A stretch of 64,000 nucleotides of DNA from Streptomyces sp. DT2A-34 (lineage in GTDB: Bacteria > Actinomycetota > Actinomycetes > Streptomycetales > Streptomycetaceae): NCBI RefSeq assembly GCF_030499515.1, contig NZ_JASTWJ010000001.1, positions 5,374,001 to 5,438,000 on the forward strand, in the 5' to 3' direction. Shown one piece after another: positions 8,941 to 18,361 of this stretch. Numbering within the stretch: the first letter of the stretch is position 1; each line of letters starts with the position of its first letter. The notes below the pieces were generated by a model. It was not told where the DNA came from and searched no databases. It saw only the letters and a list, made by a program, of their open reading frames with translations. Made by a program: the position numbers and the translations under genes.

Positions 8941-10767
8941 ATGCCAGCCGAGTCACGGGCGCACCAGCGCCGCAGACGCCGTACTCACCTTCTCCTCGCC
9001 GGAGCCGCCGGTGTCGCCGCCGCCGGCGCGCTGGCCGCGGCCCTCCCCGCGACCGCGACGGCGGAGGAGAGCTCCGCCAAGCACGGGGGCGGTTACGGCT
9101 ACAACCGCTACCAGGACGTACAGCTGCTGTCCTTCAACGACCTGCACGGCAACCTGGAGCCGCCGTCCGGCTCCTCCGGCCGGGTCACCGAGCTGCAGCA
9201 CGACGGCACGACGAAGACCATCGACGCGGGCGGCGTGGAGTACCTCGCCACCCACCTGCGCCAGGCCCGCGAGGGCAACAAGTACTCCATCACCGCGGCC
9301 GGCGGCGACATGGTCGGCGCCTCCCCGCTGATCTCGGGCCTCTTCCACGACGAGCCCACCATCGAGGCGCTGAACAAGCTCGAACTGGACGTCACCTCGG
9401 TCGGCAACCACGAGTTCGACGAGGGCGCGAGGGAACTGGCCCGTCTGCAGAACGGCGGCTGCCACCCGACGGCCGGCTGCTACACGGACGAGGAGTTCGA
9501 GGGCGCCGACTTCCCGTACCTCGCCGCGAACGTCCTCGACGAGAAGACCGGCAAGCCGATCCTCAAGCCCTACTGGGTGTGGAAGAAGAAGGACGTCAAG
9601 GTCGGCTTCATCGGCGTGACCCTGGAGGACACCCCGGGTGTCGTCTCCGCGGACGGCGTGAAGGGCCTGAAGTTCAAGGACGAGGCCGAGACGATCAACA
9701 AGTACGCCAAGGTGCTCCAGCGCCAGGGCGTGAAGTCGATCGTCGCGCTGATCCACGAGGGCGGTGCCCCGGCCTCGGCGTCGTACAACTACGACTGTGA
9801 CGCGCCCGGCGCGGGCGACGGCATCTCCGGCCCGATCGTCGACATCGCCAAGAACATCACGCCGCAGGTCGACGCGCTGGTCACCGGCCACACGCACGCC
9901 GCGTACGTCTGCACGATCGACGACCCGGCGGGCAACCCCCGCATGGTGACGTCGGCGGCGTCCTTCGGCCGCCTCTACACGGACACGACGCTGACGTACG
10001 ACCGTTTCACCGGCGACATCGCGCGTACGTCCGTGCAGTCGGCGAACCACGTGGTCACCCGGACCGTCGCCAAGGCGCCGGACATGACCGAGCTGATCAG
10101 CAAGTGGAACACCCTCGCGGCGCCCATCGGCAACCGTGCGATCGGCTACATCTCCGCCGACATCCCCAACACCAACACCGCCCCCGAGTCCCCGATGGGT
10201 GACCTCATCGCCGATGCGCAGCTCGCGTACGGCAAGGAGCTCGACCCGGAGACCGACCTGGCGCTGATGAACCCGGGCGGCGTCCGGGCGGGCCTCACCT
10301 TCGCGGCGAAGGGCAGTGAGGGCGACGGCGTGGTGACGTACGCCGAGGGCTTCACCGTCCAGCCGTTCTCCAACACGGTGAACCTGCAGGACTTCACCGG
10401 AGCCCAGCTCATCAAGGTCCTCCAGGAGCAGGTCAGCGGCTCGAACGCGGCCGCGCCGAAGATCCTCGCGCCGTCCTCGGGTCTGACGTACACGCTGGAC
10501 CTGACGAAGACCGGCGCGGACCGCATCGTCGTCGACTCCGTCAAGCTGAACGGCGCGGCCATCGACCCCGCGGCCACCTACCGCGTCGCGACCAACAGCT
10601 TCCTCGCGGGCGGCGGCGACGGCATCACCACGCTGGGCCAGGGCACGAACGACCTGGTCGGCACGGACGACCTGGCGGCGCTGGAGAAGTACCTGACGGC
10701 CAACTCCTCGGCGACGAACCCGATCGCGCCGCCGGCGGCGAACCGGATCACGGTCGTGAGCCAGTGA
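8941..10767 (+). CDS. Secreted 5'-nucleotidase / metallophosphatase
   Basis: A 608-residue protein with an Arg-rich n-region and a hydrophobic signal peptide (residues about 17-41, cleavage near ATATA-EE). A calcineurin-type phosphoesterase domain follows: FNDLHGNLEP near 65, GNHEFDEG near 155 and GHTHAAY near 320. The C-terminal 5'-nucleotidase domain (about 390-600) includes NPGGVRAGL and NSFLAGGGDG. It acts outside the cell, releasing phosphate from nucleotides. Homologues in Streptomyces are linked to the PhoP regulon; upstream (8851-8892) I see gtaacc and gaaccc fragments but no convincing 11-base repeat. A TAGGCT -10 lies at 8893-8898. Confidence 0.93.
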   Translation: MPAESRAHQRRRRRTHLLLAGAAGVAAAGALAAALPATATAEESSAKHGGGYGYNRYQDVQLLSFNDLHGNLEPPSGSSGRVTELQHDGTTKTIDAGGVEYLATHLRQAREGNKYSITAAGGDMVGASPLISGLFHDEPTIEALNKLELDVTSVGNHEFDEGARELARLQNGGCHPTAGCYTDEEFEGADFPYLAANVLDEKTGKPILKPYWVWKKKDVKVGFIGVTLEDTPGVVSADGVKGLKFKDEAETINKYAKVLQRQGVKSIVALIHEGGAPASASYNYDCDAPGAGDGISGPIVDIAKNITPQVDALVTGHTHAAYVCTIDDPAGNPRMVTSAASFGRLYTDTTLTYDRFTGDIARTSVQSANHVVTRTVAKAPDMTELISKWNTLAAPIGNRAIGYISADIPNTNTAPESPMGDLIADAQLAYGKELDPETDLALMNPGGVRAGLTFAAKGSEGDGVVTYAEGFTVQPFSNTVNLQDFTGAQLIKVLQEQVSGSNAAAPKILAPSSGLTYTLDLTKTGADRIVVDSVKLNGAAIDPAATYRVATNSFLAGGGDGITTLGQGTNDLVGTDDLAALEKYLTANSSATNPIAPPAANRITVVSQ

Positions 10768-10836
10768 CCGTGAGGTAGATCGCATACCTCCGGTTGCGGT
10801 TGCGGGTGGGGGGCGTTCGCATGGTCGGATGGATCG

Positions 10837-12072
10837 ATGCGTACCCCCCACCGCATAACCACGCATCCCTATACAAACCCCTACGAGGAGCTGGCCGGTC
10901 TGGACGACGGCCCGTTGGAAGAGTTCCTCCACGAGGACGTACGGGACGAGCGGACCGAACAGACCGAGCAGGACGAGGCGGCGGCCCAGGACGATCCCTG
11001 GGCCCCGCCCAACCACCGCCGTAACGGCCGGCGCCGCCGGCGAGGTCGCTTCGCGGGGCTTCCCCTCGCGCTGAAGGCGGTGATCGCCCTCGTCGTCCTC
11101 GCCTGCTTCCTCACCCTCGCCGACCGCTGGGCCCTGCTGTACGCCGAGCGCAGAGCGGCGGACACCCTCAAGGACCGCTTCGACCTGGCCGCCGCGCCCG
11201 AGGTGGAGATCGGCGGCTTCCCCTTCCTCACCCAACTCGCCGACGAGCGGCTGGACTCGGTGAGGGTGACCGTCCCCGACGTGGCCGCCGACCGGATCTC
11301 CCTCGCGCAGGTGACGGCGACCGCGAAGGACGTACGGCTGGACACCGACGGCCCGACGGCCGTGCGCGGCGCCGACATCCCGACGCTGCAGGGCGACGTC
11401 CTCCTCTCCTTCGCCGACCTCAACCGCGAACTCGGCGCGTCCCAGGTCACGTTCACCGGAGAGGGCCGCGACCGGGTCCGGGCGCGCGGCACCCTGCCGG
11501 TCGCCGGACACGACCTGCGTCTGCGCGCCGAGGCCCGCATCCTGCGCGACGGCGACCGCGGCATCGCCACGCACATCGGCGGAATGCGCCTGGACATAGG
11601 GGACCTGGCCACGTACCGCCCCGGCACCCGGGCCGCGGACGGCCTGCACCTGAGCCGCGAGTCGGCGGCCCGCCTCGCCCACGAGACCCGCAAGGCGAAG
11701 GCGCTTTTGTCGATCCCGTCGGTCGTACGACGCCTGGGAGTGCCCGACTCCGCCGTCCGCGAGGCCCTGCGCGACGAGGCCAAGCTCACCGACCTGACCG
11801 GCACCCCGCGCTTCCTGCACCAGGCCATGCGCCTCAACCTCATCGACCTGGCCCTGGACCACCCCGCCCTGCTCAAGCGCCTGGGCTTCGACCCCGCCCT
11901 GCTCGACGCCCTGCCCCGGCTCACCCGCCCGGTCCTCGCCGACCAGCTGTCGCTGGGCTTCCGCCTGCCCGAGCCGCCCAGCGGGGCGCTGCGGTTGCGG
12001 GACGTCCGGGTGGAGGAGGACGGGATCAGGGTGCGGTTGGAAGGGGCCGGGCTGGCGGTCGGCGGGAAATAG
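10837..12072 (+). CDS. LmeA-like (DUF2993) membrane-anchored protein
   Basis: A 411-residue protein. It has an acidic cytoplasmic N-terminus (1-60), a basic stretch RRNGRRRRRGR, one membrane segment (about 75-95, LALKAVIALVVLACFLTLA), then an extracytoplasmic DUF2993 domain beginning EVEIGGFPFLTQLADERLDSV (in pieces: EVEIGGFPFL, then TQLADERLD). Related mycobacterial LmeA binds phospholipids and affects lipomannan. The family motif GFPFLTQ recurs in the paralogue at 32687-33424. Function here is inferred only as a lipid-binding envelope protein. Confidence 0.85.
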   Translation: MRTPHRITTHPYTNPYEELAGLDDGPLEEFLHEDVRDERTEQTEQDEAAAQDDPWAPPNHRRNGRRRRRGRFAGLPLALKAVIALVVLACFLTLADRWALLYAERRAADTLKDRFDLAAAPEVEIGGFPFLTQLADERLDSVRVTVPDVAADRISLAQVTATAKDVRLDTDGPTAVRGADIPTLQGDVLLSFADLNRELGASQVTFTGEGRDRVRARGTLPVAGHDLRLRAEARILRDGDRGIATHIGGMRLDIGDLATYRPGTRAADGLHLSRESAARLAHETRKAKALLSIPSVVRRLGVPDSAVREALRDEAKLTDLTGTPRFLHQAMRLNLIDLALDHPALLKRLGFDPALLDALPRLTRPVLADQLSLGFRLPEPPSGALRLRDVRVEEDGIRVRLEGAGLAVGGK

Positions 12073-12245
12073 GTCCGGAATAAATACTGTGTGAATTCCG
12101 GTTCGGTTCCCGGGTCTTCCTGAAAATCGATCTCAGTCTCAATTCATCGAGGTCTCACCGTTTTTGGCTTTTTCCGGCTCCGGCGTCCCGTAATTTTTTC
12201 CATGTCGCAAGCGAACGACACGAAAGCAAACAAAGAGAAACCATC
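12073..12245 (+). promoter_or_regulatory. AT-rich leader before the small basic protein gene
   Basis: Unusually AT-rich for this chromosome, with several T runs (gtttttggctttttcc, aattttttcc). It begins with a short inverted repeat, ccggaat and attccgg around 13 bases (12075-12101), which could end the upstream gene. The remainder probably holds the promoter and leader of the 44-residue gene. Confidence 0.5.
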
Positions 12246-12380
12246 ATGAGCTTCCACAAGATCGCCCCCGTGAAGAAGAACAACTGCAAGACCGGTGCCC
12301 CGGCAGCCAAGAAGCAGAAGGTTCCGGCCGCGCCGAAGAAGCAGGCCCCGAAGCGCCGCCCGGTCGCGAACAAGGGCTGA
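12246..12380 (+). CDS. Small basic protein, 44 residues, unknown
   Basis: It encodes MSFHKIAPVKKNNCKTG followed by Ala/Pro/Lys-rich sequence and ends in Arg-Arg-Pro-Val-Ala-Asn-Lys-Gly. Roughly a third of residues are Lys or Arg, with a single Cys and one His. An AAAGAGAAA ribosome site precedes the ATG, and a 19-bp terminator follows 10 bases after the stop, so this is a self-contained gene. The sequence resembles a nucleic-acid-binding tail, but I do not recognise a family. Confidence 0.72.
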   Translation: MSFHKIAPVKKNNCKTGAPAAKKQKVPAAPKKQAPKRRPVANKG

Positions 12381-12390
12381 GGTCCGCCAC

Positions 12391-12432
12391 GAGGCGGGGC
12401 CCCGGAGCGTCCGCGCTCCGGGGCCCCGCCTC
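12391..12432. terminator. Intrinsic terminator hairpin
   Basis: A perfect 19-bp stem, gaggcggggccccggagcg (12391-12409) with its complement at 12414-12432, and a TCCG loop. It lies between the small basic gene and the ABC exporter gene. Confidence 0.9.
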
Positions 12433-12467
12433 GGCCATGTCCGCAGGGACCGCACAGGGAGTGGAGC

Positions 12468-14232
12468 ATGAGGGAAGTCCGGGAGGCCTTCCGGCGTTTC
12501 TGGCCGCTGACGCGCGGCGATCGCAAGTGGCTGGCGGTCATCGTGGCCTGCGTGGTCGTCGCCGCGCTGGCCGAGACCGCCTCGATCCTGCTGTTCGCCG
12601 AGCTCACCGACAACGCGCTCAAGGCCGGTTCGCTGTCCGCCTTCTGGGGCCCGGCGGCGGCCTGGCTGGGCGTCGCCGCGCTGGGCGCGCTCGTCGGCTA
12701 CCTCGGCAACTCGCTCGCCACCTGGACCGCCGAGAGATTCGTGCTGCGGCTGCGCGCGAAGGTCTTCCGGCACGTCCAGGACCTGCCGCCGCACTTCTTC
12801 GAGAAGCACCGGCAGGGCGACCTGGTCGAGCGGCTCACCGGGGACGTCGAGGCCATCGAGCAGATGGTCGTCTCAGGCGTGGTCGGCACCGTCTCCGCCG
12901 CCTTCTCGGCGGTCTTCTACTCGGCGGCCGCCCTGTACCTGCGCTGGGACCTGGCGCTGGCCACCTTCGTCCTGGCGCCCCTTCCTGCTGGCCGCCCGCC
13001 GCTTCGCCGGCCGTATCCGCACGGCGTCCCAGGACGAGCGGGTGGCCGACGGCGCGATCACGTCGGTGGTGGAGGAGTCGCTGGGCAATGTGGTGCTGAC
13101 CCAGGCCTACAACCGCAGCCGGGACGAGCAGCGGCGGCTCGACCGCGAGGCACGGGTCTGGATGAAGGCGTCCGTGCGCGGGGCGCGGCTGAGCGAGATG
13201 TACGAGCAGTTCGTCGAGGTCGTGGAGACGATCTGCGTGCTCACCGTGATCGGCCTCGGCGTCTGGGAGATCTCGGCCGGCCGTATGACACTCGGCCGGC
13301 TCCTCGCCTTCGCCGCCTTCATCGGCTACCTCTACCCGCCGATCCGCAACCTCGGCCGGCTCGGCCTCACCCTCACCGCCGCCACCGTCGGCGCCCAGCG
13401 CCTCGGCGAGATCCTGGACGCCGAGCCGGCCGTCACCGACCCCGCCGAGCCCGTCACGCCGTGGCCGGTGCGGGGCTGGGTCGGCTTCCACGGGGTGTCC
13501 TTCCGCTACCCGGGTTCCGCCAGGCGGTCGCTGACCGACCTGACCTTCACGGCCGGCCCCGGCGAGCTGGTGATCATCACGGGCCCGAGCGGCGCGGGCA
13601 AGTCCACGACGGCCAAGCTCCTCACCCGCTTCTACGACCCCGCAGCGGGCGTCATCACCCTGGACGGCGTGCCCCTGACGAACATGGGACTGGAGTTCCT
13701 GCGCGAGAACGTGGCGCTGCTGCCCCAGGAGACCCTCATCCTCAACGGCACCATCCGCGAGAACATCGAGTGCGGCCGCCCGGGCGCGAGCGACGAGGAC
13801 ATCGAGCGGGCGGCGCGTGCGGCGGCGGCGCACGACTTCATCGCCGCGCTCCCGGACGGATACGACACGCATGTCGCCCCCGGCACGGCGGCCCTCTCCG
13901 GCGGCCAGCTGAAGCGGATCACCATCGCCCGCGCGATGCTGCGCGCCGCACCCGTCCTGATCCTCGACGAGCCGACCGCCGGGCTGGACTCGGTGGCCGC
14001 CCGCCAGGTCGTACAGCCGCTGCGACGGCTCATGTCCGGCCGTACGACGATCATGATCACCCACGATCTGAGCCTGGCGCCGGATGCGGACCGGGTGCTC
14101 GTCGTGGACGGCGGCCGACTGGTCGAGGCGGGCACGCACGGGGAGTTGGTGGCGCGGGGAGGCGTCTACGCGCGGCTGGCGGGGCCGATGCCGGCGGTGT
14201 CGGCGGAGGAGACGCTGGTCCTCAGGCGGTGA
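12468..14232 (+). pseudogene. ABC exporter (membrane-ATPase fusion), frameshifted
   Basis: The first frame (from ATG 12468, ribosome site GGGAGTGGAG) encodes an ABC transporter transmembrane domain up to ATFVLAP. The second frame takes over with FLLAARRFAGRIRTASQDER and runs to 14232 with the rest of the membrane domain and a complete ATPase: GPSGAGKST, LSGGQLKR and LILDEPTAGLDS. Joined, they give a normal half-transporter of about 588 residues. The break is at a CCCC run (12978-12981); removing one C restores the frame. Both halves are otherwise intact, so this is either a sequencing error or a very recent mutation. Confidence 0.85.
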
Positions 14233-14321
14233 ATGCGAGGGCGTCGACCTCGGCTCCCCACCCCCCGGCATGCTCGGCTTCCACTGACGCCGGGCATGCC
14301 GGGTACCGCCGCTCGAGGGTG

Positions 14322-15104
14322 TCAGACGACCCGGTGGACGCCCTGCGTGTCCAGGTCGTAGCGGGCGCCGACGATGGCCAGTTCGCCGGTGCTGATCCGC
14401 GCGGCGAAGTCCGGCTCGGCGGCCAGACGTGCGCGGACGGCCCGTACGTTCGCGTTGATGGTCGCGTCGATGCGAGCGGTGCCCTCCTTCGTGTGGTCGA
14501 TGCTGGGGGCTATCTGCTCGGCCAGGTACTGGATGTGGGCAGGCAGCCGCTCACCGGACTCGTCCGCCTCGACGGCGGCCTTCACGGCACCGCACGACTG
14601 GTGCCCGAGCACCACGATCAGCGGCGTCCCCAGTTCGAGCGGCCCGTAGGCGAGGCTGCCGAGGACCGCCTCGTCCAGGACCTCGCCGGCGGAACGCACG
14701 ACGAACAGGTCACCGAGACCCTGGTCGAAGACCAGCTCCGGCGGCACCCGGGAGTCGATGCAGCCGAGGATGACGGCGAACGGGTGCTGAGCCGACGTCA
14801 GGGCCTGCCGTACGGTGGGCGACTCGTCGGGGTGCCGCTCCCGGAAGCTGCGCCAGCGCTGGTTGCCCGCGGCGAGTTCACGCAGGGCTTCCGCGGGAGT
14901 GCTGGGGCGGCGAGCGGAGCCGCCGGCGGTGGGGGCCGTCGGGGTGGCGGGGGCGGAGGTCGTACCGAGGGCGGCGGTGGCCCCCAGTGCCGCGGCCCCG
15001 GTCAGCCCGGCCCGCAGGAGTGTGCGGCGGGCGAGCGAGGGAAATGCGAACCGCTTGTGGGCGGAGGAGGTCGGCCCGGAGCCGACGGATCTGTCAGAGT
15101 TCAC
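14322..15104 (-). CDS. Beta-carbonic anhydrase with Tat signal
   Basis: A 260-residue protein. It has a twin-arginine signal (ARRTLLRAG at 25-33, then an Ala/Gly/Leu-rich core to about 47) and an Ala/Thr/Pro linker before the beta-carbonic anhydrase fold. The zinc and active-site residues are visible: Cys115-x-Asp117-x-Arg119 (GCIDSR), then His168 and Cys171 (GHQSCGA). It converts CO2 to bicarbonate, here after folded export. The GTG start at 15104 puts the signal at the N-terminus. Convergent with the ABC exporter gene. Confidence 0.92.
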   Translation of the reverse strand: MNSDRSVGSGPTSSAHKRFAFPSLARRTLLRAGLTGAAALGATAALGTTSAPATPTAPTAGGSARRPSTPAEALRELAAGNQRWRSFRERHPDESPTVRQALTSAQHPFAVILGCIDSRVPPELVFDQGLGDLFVVRSAGEVLDEAVLGSLAYGPLELGTPLIVVLGHQSCGAVKAAVEADESGERLPAHIQYLAEQIAPSIDHTKEGTARIDATINANVRAVRARLAAEPDFAARISTGELAIVGARYDLDTQGVHRVV

Positions 15105-15247
15105 GGACTGGAACGTACGCCCGAAACTCGAACCAAATATTCACCTTGCTGAATCATGGCCGAGCGCGGGTGAAGTCATGATCGATCATTGGTCGGCTCT
15201 TGACGTTCCCTCGCGCAGGCCTTGACGTTAAGCGGTTTCCACAGGGT

Positions 15248-17317
15248 TCAGGACGCCGTCGGCGTCCAGTCACCCAGCCAGTCCGCGATCTCCTGCCCGG
15301 TCGCCTGGGCGTCGGTCAGCTGTGGGCGGTCGCTGCTCGCGCTGCCCGCCCCGGCGCCGGTGTTCTTGTACTCGGCGAAGCGGTCGTCCTTCCAGGAGAA
15401 GCCGCTCATGTCGGTCCAGGGCGTGGTGCGGATCGCCGCGCTGAGGGTGGTGTTGCGCACCGTCGTCTGCGGATCGAGGGACGCGTCGCCGCCCGCGTGC
15501 CAGGGGCGGCCGAGGTAGAAGCTCCGGTCGGACACGTCGCCGTTGACGGTGGAGTTGGCGATGAGGATGCCCTTGCGGTTCGCGGCGGTCGACGGAGCGG
15601 TGACGTAACCTGCCGACGTGCCGTCCCAGCGCTTCTTCAGCGTGATGACGGACCTGTCGATCACCGCGGTCGCGCGGCCGAAGATGAAGTCCACGTTGCC
15701 GACGACGTAGGAGTTCCGCATGTAGACGCGGCCCAGCTTGTCCTTGGCCGCGGTGTCCACGAGCAGGGTGTCCTGGTCGCCGCCGACGATGACGCCGTCG
15801 AGGAACACCTTGTCGGCGGCGGTGCGCAGGGCGACGGCCTGGTGGCCGCTCAGGTTCTGGTTCGCCTTCTCGTCGAAGTCGTTGTTGATCGTCAGGTTGC
15901 GGGCCTGGAAGTCGTCTGCCTCGACGGCGACGGTGGCACTGCCGCCCGTGCCGTAGGTGCCGCCGCCCGGCTTGGGCGTGCCGGCCGCGTTGTTGTAGAC
16001 GATCACCGTGTCCTTACGGCTGCTGCCCGTGCCCTGGATGGTGACGTGCGGCTTGTTCGCCGGGACCTTGACCAGCTCGCGGTACGTACCCGGCTTGACC
16101 GCGATCACGACCCTGGAGGCGTTGTTCGCGGGCACGGCGTTCACGGCCGCCTGCACGGTCGTGTACTGACCGCTGCCGTCCTTGGCGACGGTGAGAGTTG
16201 TCGCGGCCTTGGTGCTCGCCGCCGCAGTCGTCGTACCGATGGAACTGCGCGGCCCCGCACCCGACTTGAGGAGTGACGGCACGTTCGCCGCCGCGTCGAG
16301 CGTGTACGCGTAGTACGTCTTCGGGTCGAACGCCGTACCGCCGCTCTCATTGCGGCCACTCGTCCCCGAGAAGACGTTGCCGCGCTGGACGACGGTCGCG
16401 GTGCCGTCCTTGGTGACGGGGTTGTTCATGCCCTGGAAGTAGGAGTTCTCCAGGATCATCTTCGTCTTGCCGCGCGAGTAGTTGCCGTACGACGACTTGA
16501 TGCCGGTGCCCGCCGCGTCCTCCAGGAAGTTGTTGTAGAGGTGCGCGTGGGCGGCGTTGTCGGTGGACGGGTTGCGCTGCTCGGTCTCGCGGAACCAGTT
16601 GTGGTGGACCGTGATGTCCGTCTTGACGTTCTCGGTCCAGCCGATGCCGAAGGTCTTGTTGTTCTGGCTCAGCTTGTTCCAGGACACGGTCACGTTCGTG
16701 CTGTCCTTGCGCACGTCGATGAGCCCGTCGGCCATGTGCCGCAGATCGTTGTGGTCGATCCACACATGGTGGGCGCCGTCCATCTGGATGGCGTCGAAGT
16801 CGTGGTCCTTGTCGTTCCAGACGCCCTGGTACGAGTCCCGGATGGTCAGGTTCCGGATGATCACGTTGTGCACGCCGGACCCGAGGAAGAAGCCACCGCC
16901 GACGATGTGCCCGGAGGTGCCGGACCCGACGATGGTCTTGTCCGACTGGACCTTGATCTCCTTGCCCACCGGGTTCATGTTGATGGTCCCGGCGACGACG
17001 ATGACGTACGGCTCGGCGGCCGTCGCGTACTTCTCCAGGTCGGCCTGCGTCCTGACGGTGACGATCTGCCCGTCCCGCCCGCCATAAGTGCCGTTCTGCC
17101 CAAGTGAGTTGACGGACGCGAAGCCGTCGGCGGTGGCGGTGGCCCAGGCGGGGGCGGCGGCGGTCGCGGCGGACGCCTGCTGCTGGGCACCGGAGCCGAG
17201 GAGACCGAAGTCCGTGCCGTAGGCGAGGACACCGGAGGCGGTCAGGGCCAAAGGCACCCCGACCGCCAGGGCCGTCCTGCTTCTGCGGTGACGGGCCTTG
17301 CTGTGCTGCTCACTCAT
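15248..17317 (-). CDS. Pectate lyase (PL1) - pectin methylesterase (CE8) fusion
   Basis: A 689-residue secreted enzyme. Residues 1-45 form a signal peptide (RHRRSRTALAVGVPLALTAS). Residues about 60-390 are a PL1 beta-helix with VWIDHNDL, DGLIDVRKDSTNVTVSWN and HHNWF. An Ala/Thr linker (about 390-405) leads to a CE8 pectinesterase (about 405-680) with GNVDFIFGRA and LGRPWH, the catalytic-Asp and Arg motifs. Demethylation by CE8 creates the substrate that PL1 cleaves, so the two activities cooperate on plant pectin. The start is ATG 17317 (MSEQHSKARH); the upstream in-frame extension lacks family similarity. Confidence 0.94.
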   Translation of the reverse strand: MSEQHSKARHRRSRTALAVGVPLALTASGVLAYGTDFGLLGSGAQQQASAATAAAPAWATATADGFASVNSLGQNGTYGGRDGQIVTVRTQADLEKYATAAEPYVIVVAGTINMNPVGKEIKVQSDKTIVGSGTSGHIVGGGFFLGSGVHNVIIRNLTIRDSYQGVWNDKDHDFDAIQMDGAHHVWIDHNDLRHMADGLIDVRKDSTNVTVSWNKLSQNNKTFGIGWTENVKTDITVHHNWFRETEQRNPSTDNAAHAHLYNNFLEDAAGTGIKSSYGNYSRGKTKMILENSYFQGMNNPVTKDGTATVVQRGNVFSGTSGRNESGGTAFDPKTYYAYTLDAAANVPSLLKSGAGPRSSIGTTTAAASTKAATTLTVAKDGSGQYTTVQAAVNAVPANNASRVVIAVKPGTYRELVKVPANKPHVTIQGTGSSRKDTVIVYNNAAGTPKPGGGTYGTGGSATVAVEADDFQARNLTINNDFDEKANQNLSGHQAVALRTAADKVFLDGVIVGGDQDTLLVDTAAKDKLGRVYMRNSYVVGNVDFIFGRATAVIDRSVITLKKRWDGTSAGYVTAPSTAANRKGILIANSTVNGDVSDRSFYLGRPWHAGGDASLDPQTTVRNTTLSAAIRTTPWTDMSGFSWKDDRFAEYKNTGAGAGSASSDRPQLTDAQATGQEIADWLGDWTPTAS

Positions 17318-17706
17318 ACGGCGATCCGTTCCGTGCGGGGGATGGTCCAAGGATCGGTTGCCGCTACGGGCGAAAGGGTTGCCGGGGAACGGGGCTTTTT
17401 CGGCTGAGGGGGCGTCGGGTACGGAACTGCGGTGATGTACACGGAAGTCGACGCGGGCCGGGCGTAGGACCTCGGCCCACGGCACGGTGTGGCCCGCCGG
17501 GCCGCGGGAGCCGGCGCGAGCGCCCGGCCGGATTGGGGGGAGTGTCGGTCCGGGCGCCGCACCTCTACTGTCGCGCCTCGTACGTCTCCCGCACCTCAGC
17601 CGAATGGCCAGGCTCGGCTTGCTTCTCACCTCGGCCCTCGGCCGAACGGCCGACCTTCGCCGAGTGGTTGGGGGAGAGACGGCCGTCCGGGGGCACCTTG
17701 GACTGA
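17318..17706. other. Gene-free interval, 389 bases
   Basis: No convincing gene. The left part is the promoter and leader of the pectin enzyme gene on the minus strand. The right part (about 17590-17680) carries repeated tcggcc / ggccga fragments that can fold, possibly ending the RelE-like operon. Confidence 0.5.
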
Positions 17707-17952
17707 TCAGATGGCGACCAGGTCGACGACGTTGATCACGACGTGGCGGTTGGACACGACGTAGGTGATGAAGCCACCCGTGAAGGCGGCCGACCAGCTG
17801 TTGTCACGGTTGCTGATCGCGGGTGGGCCGAACGGGTTGAGGCTGAGCCGCTTCTCGAGATCTTCCAGCGACGCGTGCTGTGGCGCGCTCAGTGCGGCCT
17901 TCCGCTGGGCCGCGCGGTCGGCGTATCTGATCGCATAGGCGCTCACCCACAC
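17707..17952 (-). CDS. RelE/ParE-like small protein, putative toxin
   Basis: An 81-residue protein from a GTG start overlapping the preceding gene by 10 bases. The pattern is a helical first half (RYADRAAQRKAALSA, LEDLEKRLSLNP), then strand-rich sequence (WSAAFTGGFITYVVS, HVVINVVDLVAI). This is the usual order of the RelE/ParE fold, where a final strand ends the domain. No catalytic residue can be named with confidence. Pairing with a DUF6247 gene suggests a type II toxin-antitoxin module. Confidence 0.6.
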   Translation of the reverse strand: MWVSAYAIRYADRAAQRKAALSAPQHASLEDLEKRLSLNPFGPPAISNRDNSWSAAFTGGFITYVVSNRHVVINVVDLVAI

Positions 17953-18269
17953 CTGCCCGCGTCAATGGGCCGGTTGTCGGCGCCGTAGGCGTTCCCGTCC
18001 TCGTCACGGAAAACCATGCCCTCGGTGTCGCCCTCGGCCACCCGCTTCACCGTCTGCTCCACTTCGTCCAGATAGCCCGGCGTGGCGCAGGCGCAGGCGA
18101 AGGGGAACCACTTCTCGGTCACGGCGTCGAGCGCCGCCTGATCGAAGTCGGCCGCCGCGCTGAGCCAGTCCTGCTCGAAGGCCTGGAGCCAGTCGGGGCG
18201 CCGCTGCAGGGCCGCGCGGAGGGCCTCGGGGGTTCTCTCGCAGGAGTTCGGATCCACCTCGTGGGCCAT
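17943..18269 (-). CDS. DUF6247-like protein, putative antitoxin partner
   Basis: A 108-residue acidic protein from ATG 18269 (MAHEVDPNSCERTPEALRAA, preceded by a GAGGAAC site). The segments RTPEALRAALQRRPDWLQAFEQ and SAAADFDQAALDAVTEKWFPFA (quoted in parts: PDWLQAFEQDW, AVTEKWF) are what I associate with the actinobacterial DUF6247 family. It overlaps the RelE-like gene by 10 bases, so translation is coupled. The acidic character suits an antitoxin; there is no obvious DNA-binding motif. Confidence 0.65.
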   Translation of the reverse strand: MAHEVDPNSCERTPEALRAALQRRPDWLQAFEQDWLSAAADFDQAALDAVTEKWFPFACACATPGYLDEVEQTVKRVAEGDTEGMVFRDEDGNAYGADNRPIDAGRCG

Positions 18270-18361
18270 GATCGGTTCCTCTTCTCCGGCTGGGGTGAGA
18301 CGTGAGGGCCGGAGGTCCACGGTAGAACGCCAGAGGTGTCTGGCGGCGGTGGACGGGCGTG

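Noticed and set aside
8953..11862. 969-residue minus-strand frame opposite the nucleotidase gene
   Set aside because: Antisense shadow of strongly coding plus-strand genes with GC-biased third positions; no domain-like sequence.
12468..15152. 894-residue plus-strand frame beginning with the ABC exporter
   Set aside because: After residue 170 it is out of frame with the exporter and runs antisense through the carbonic anhydrase gene.
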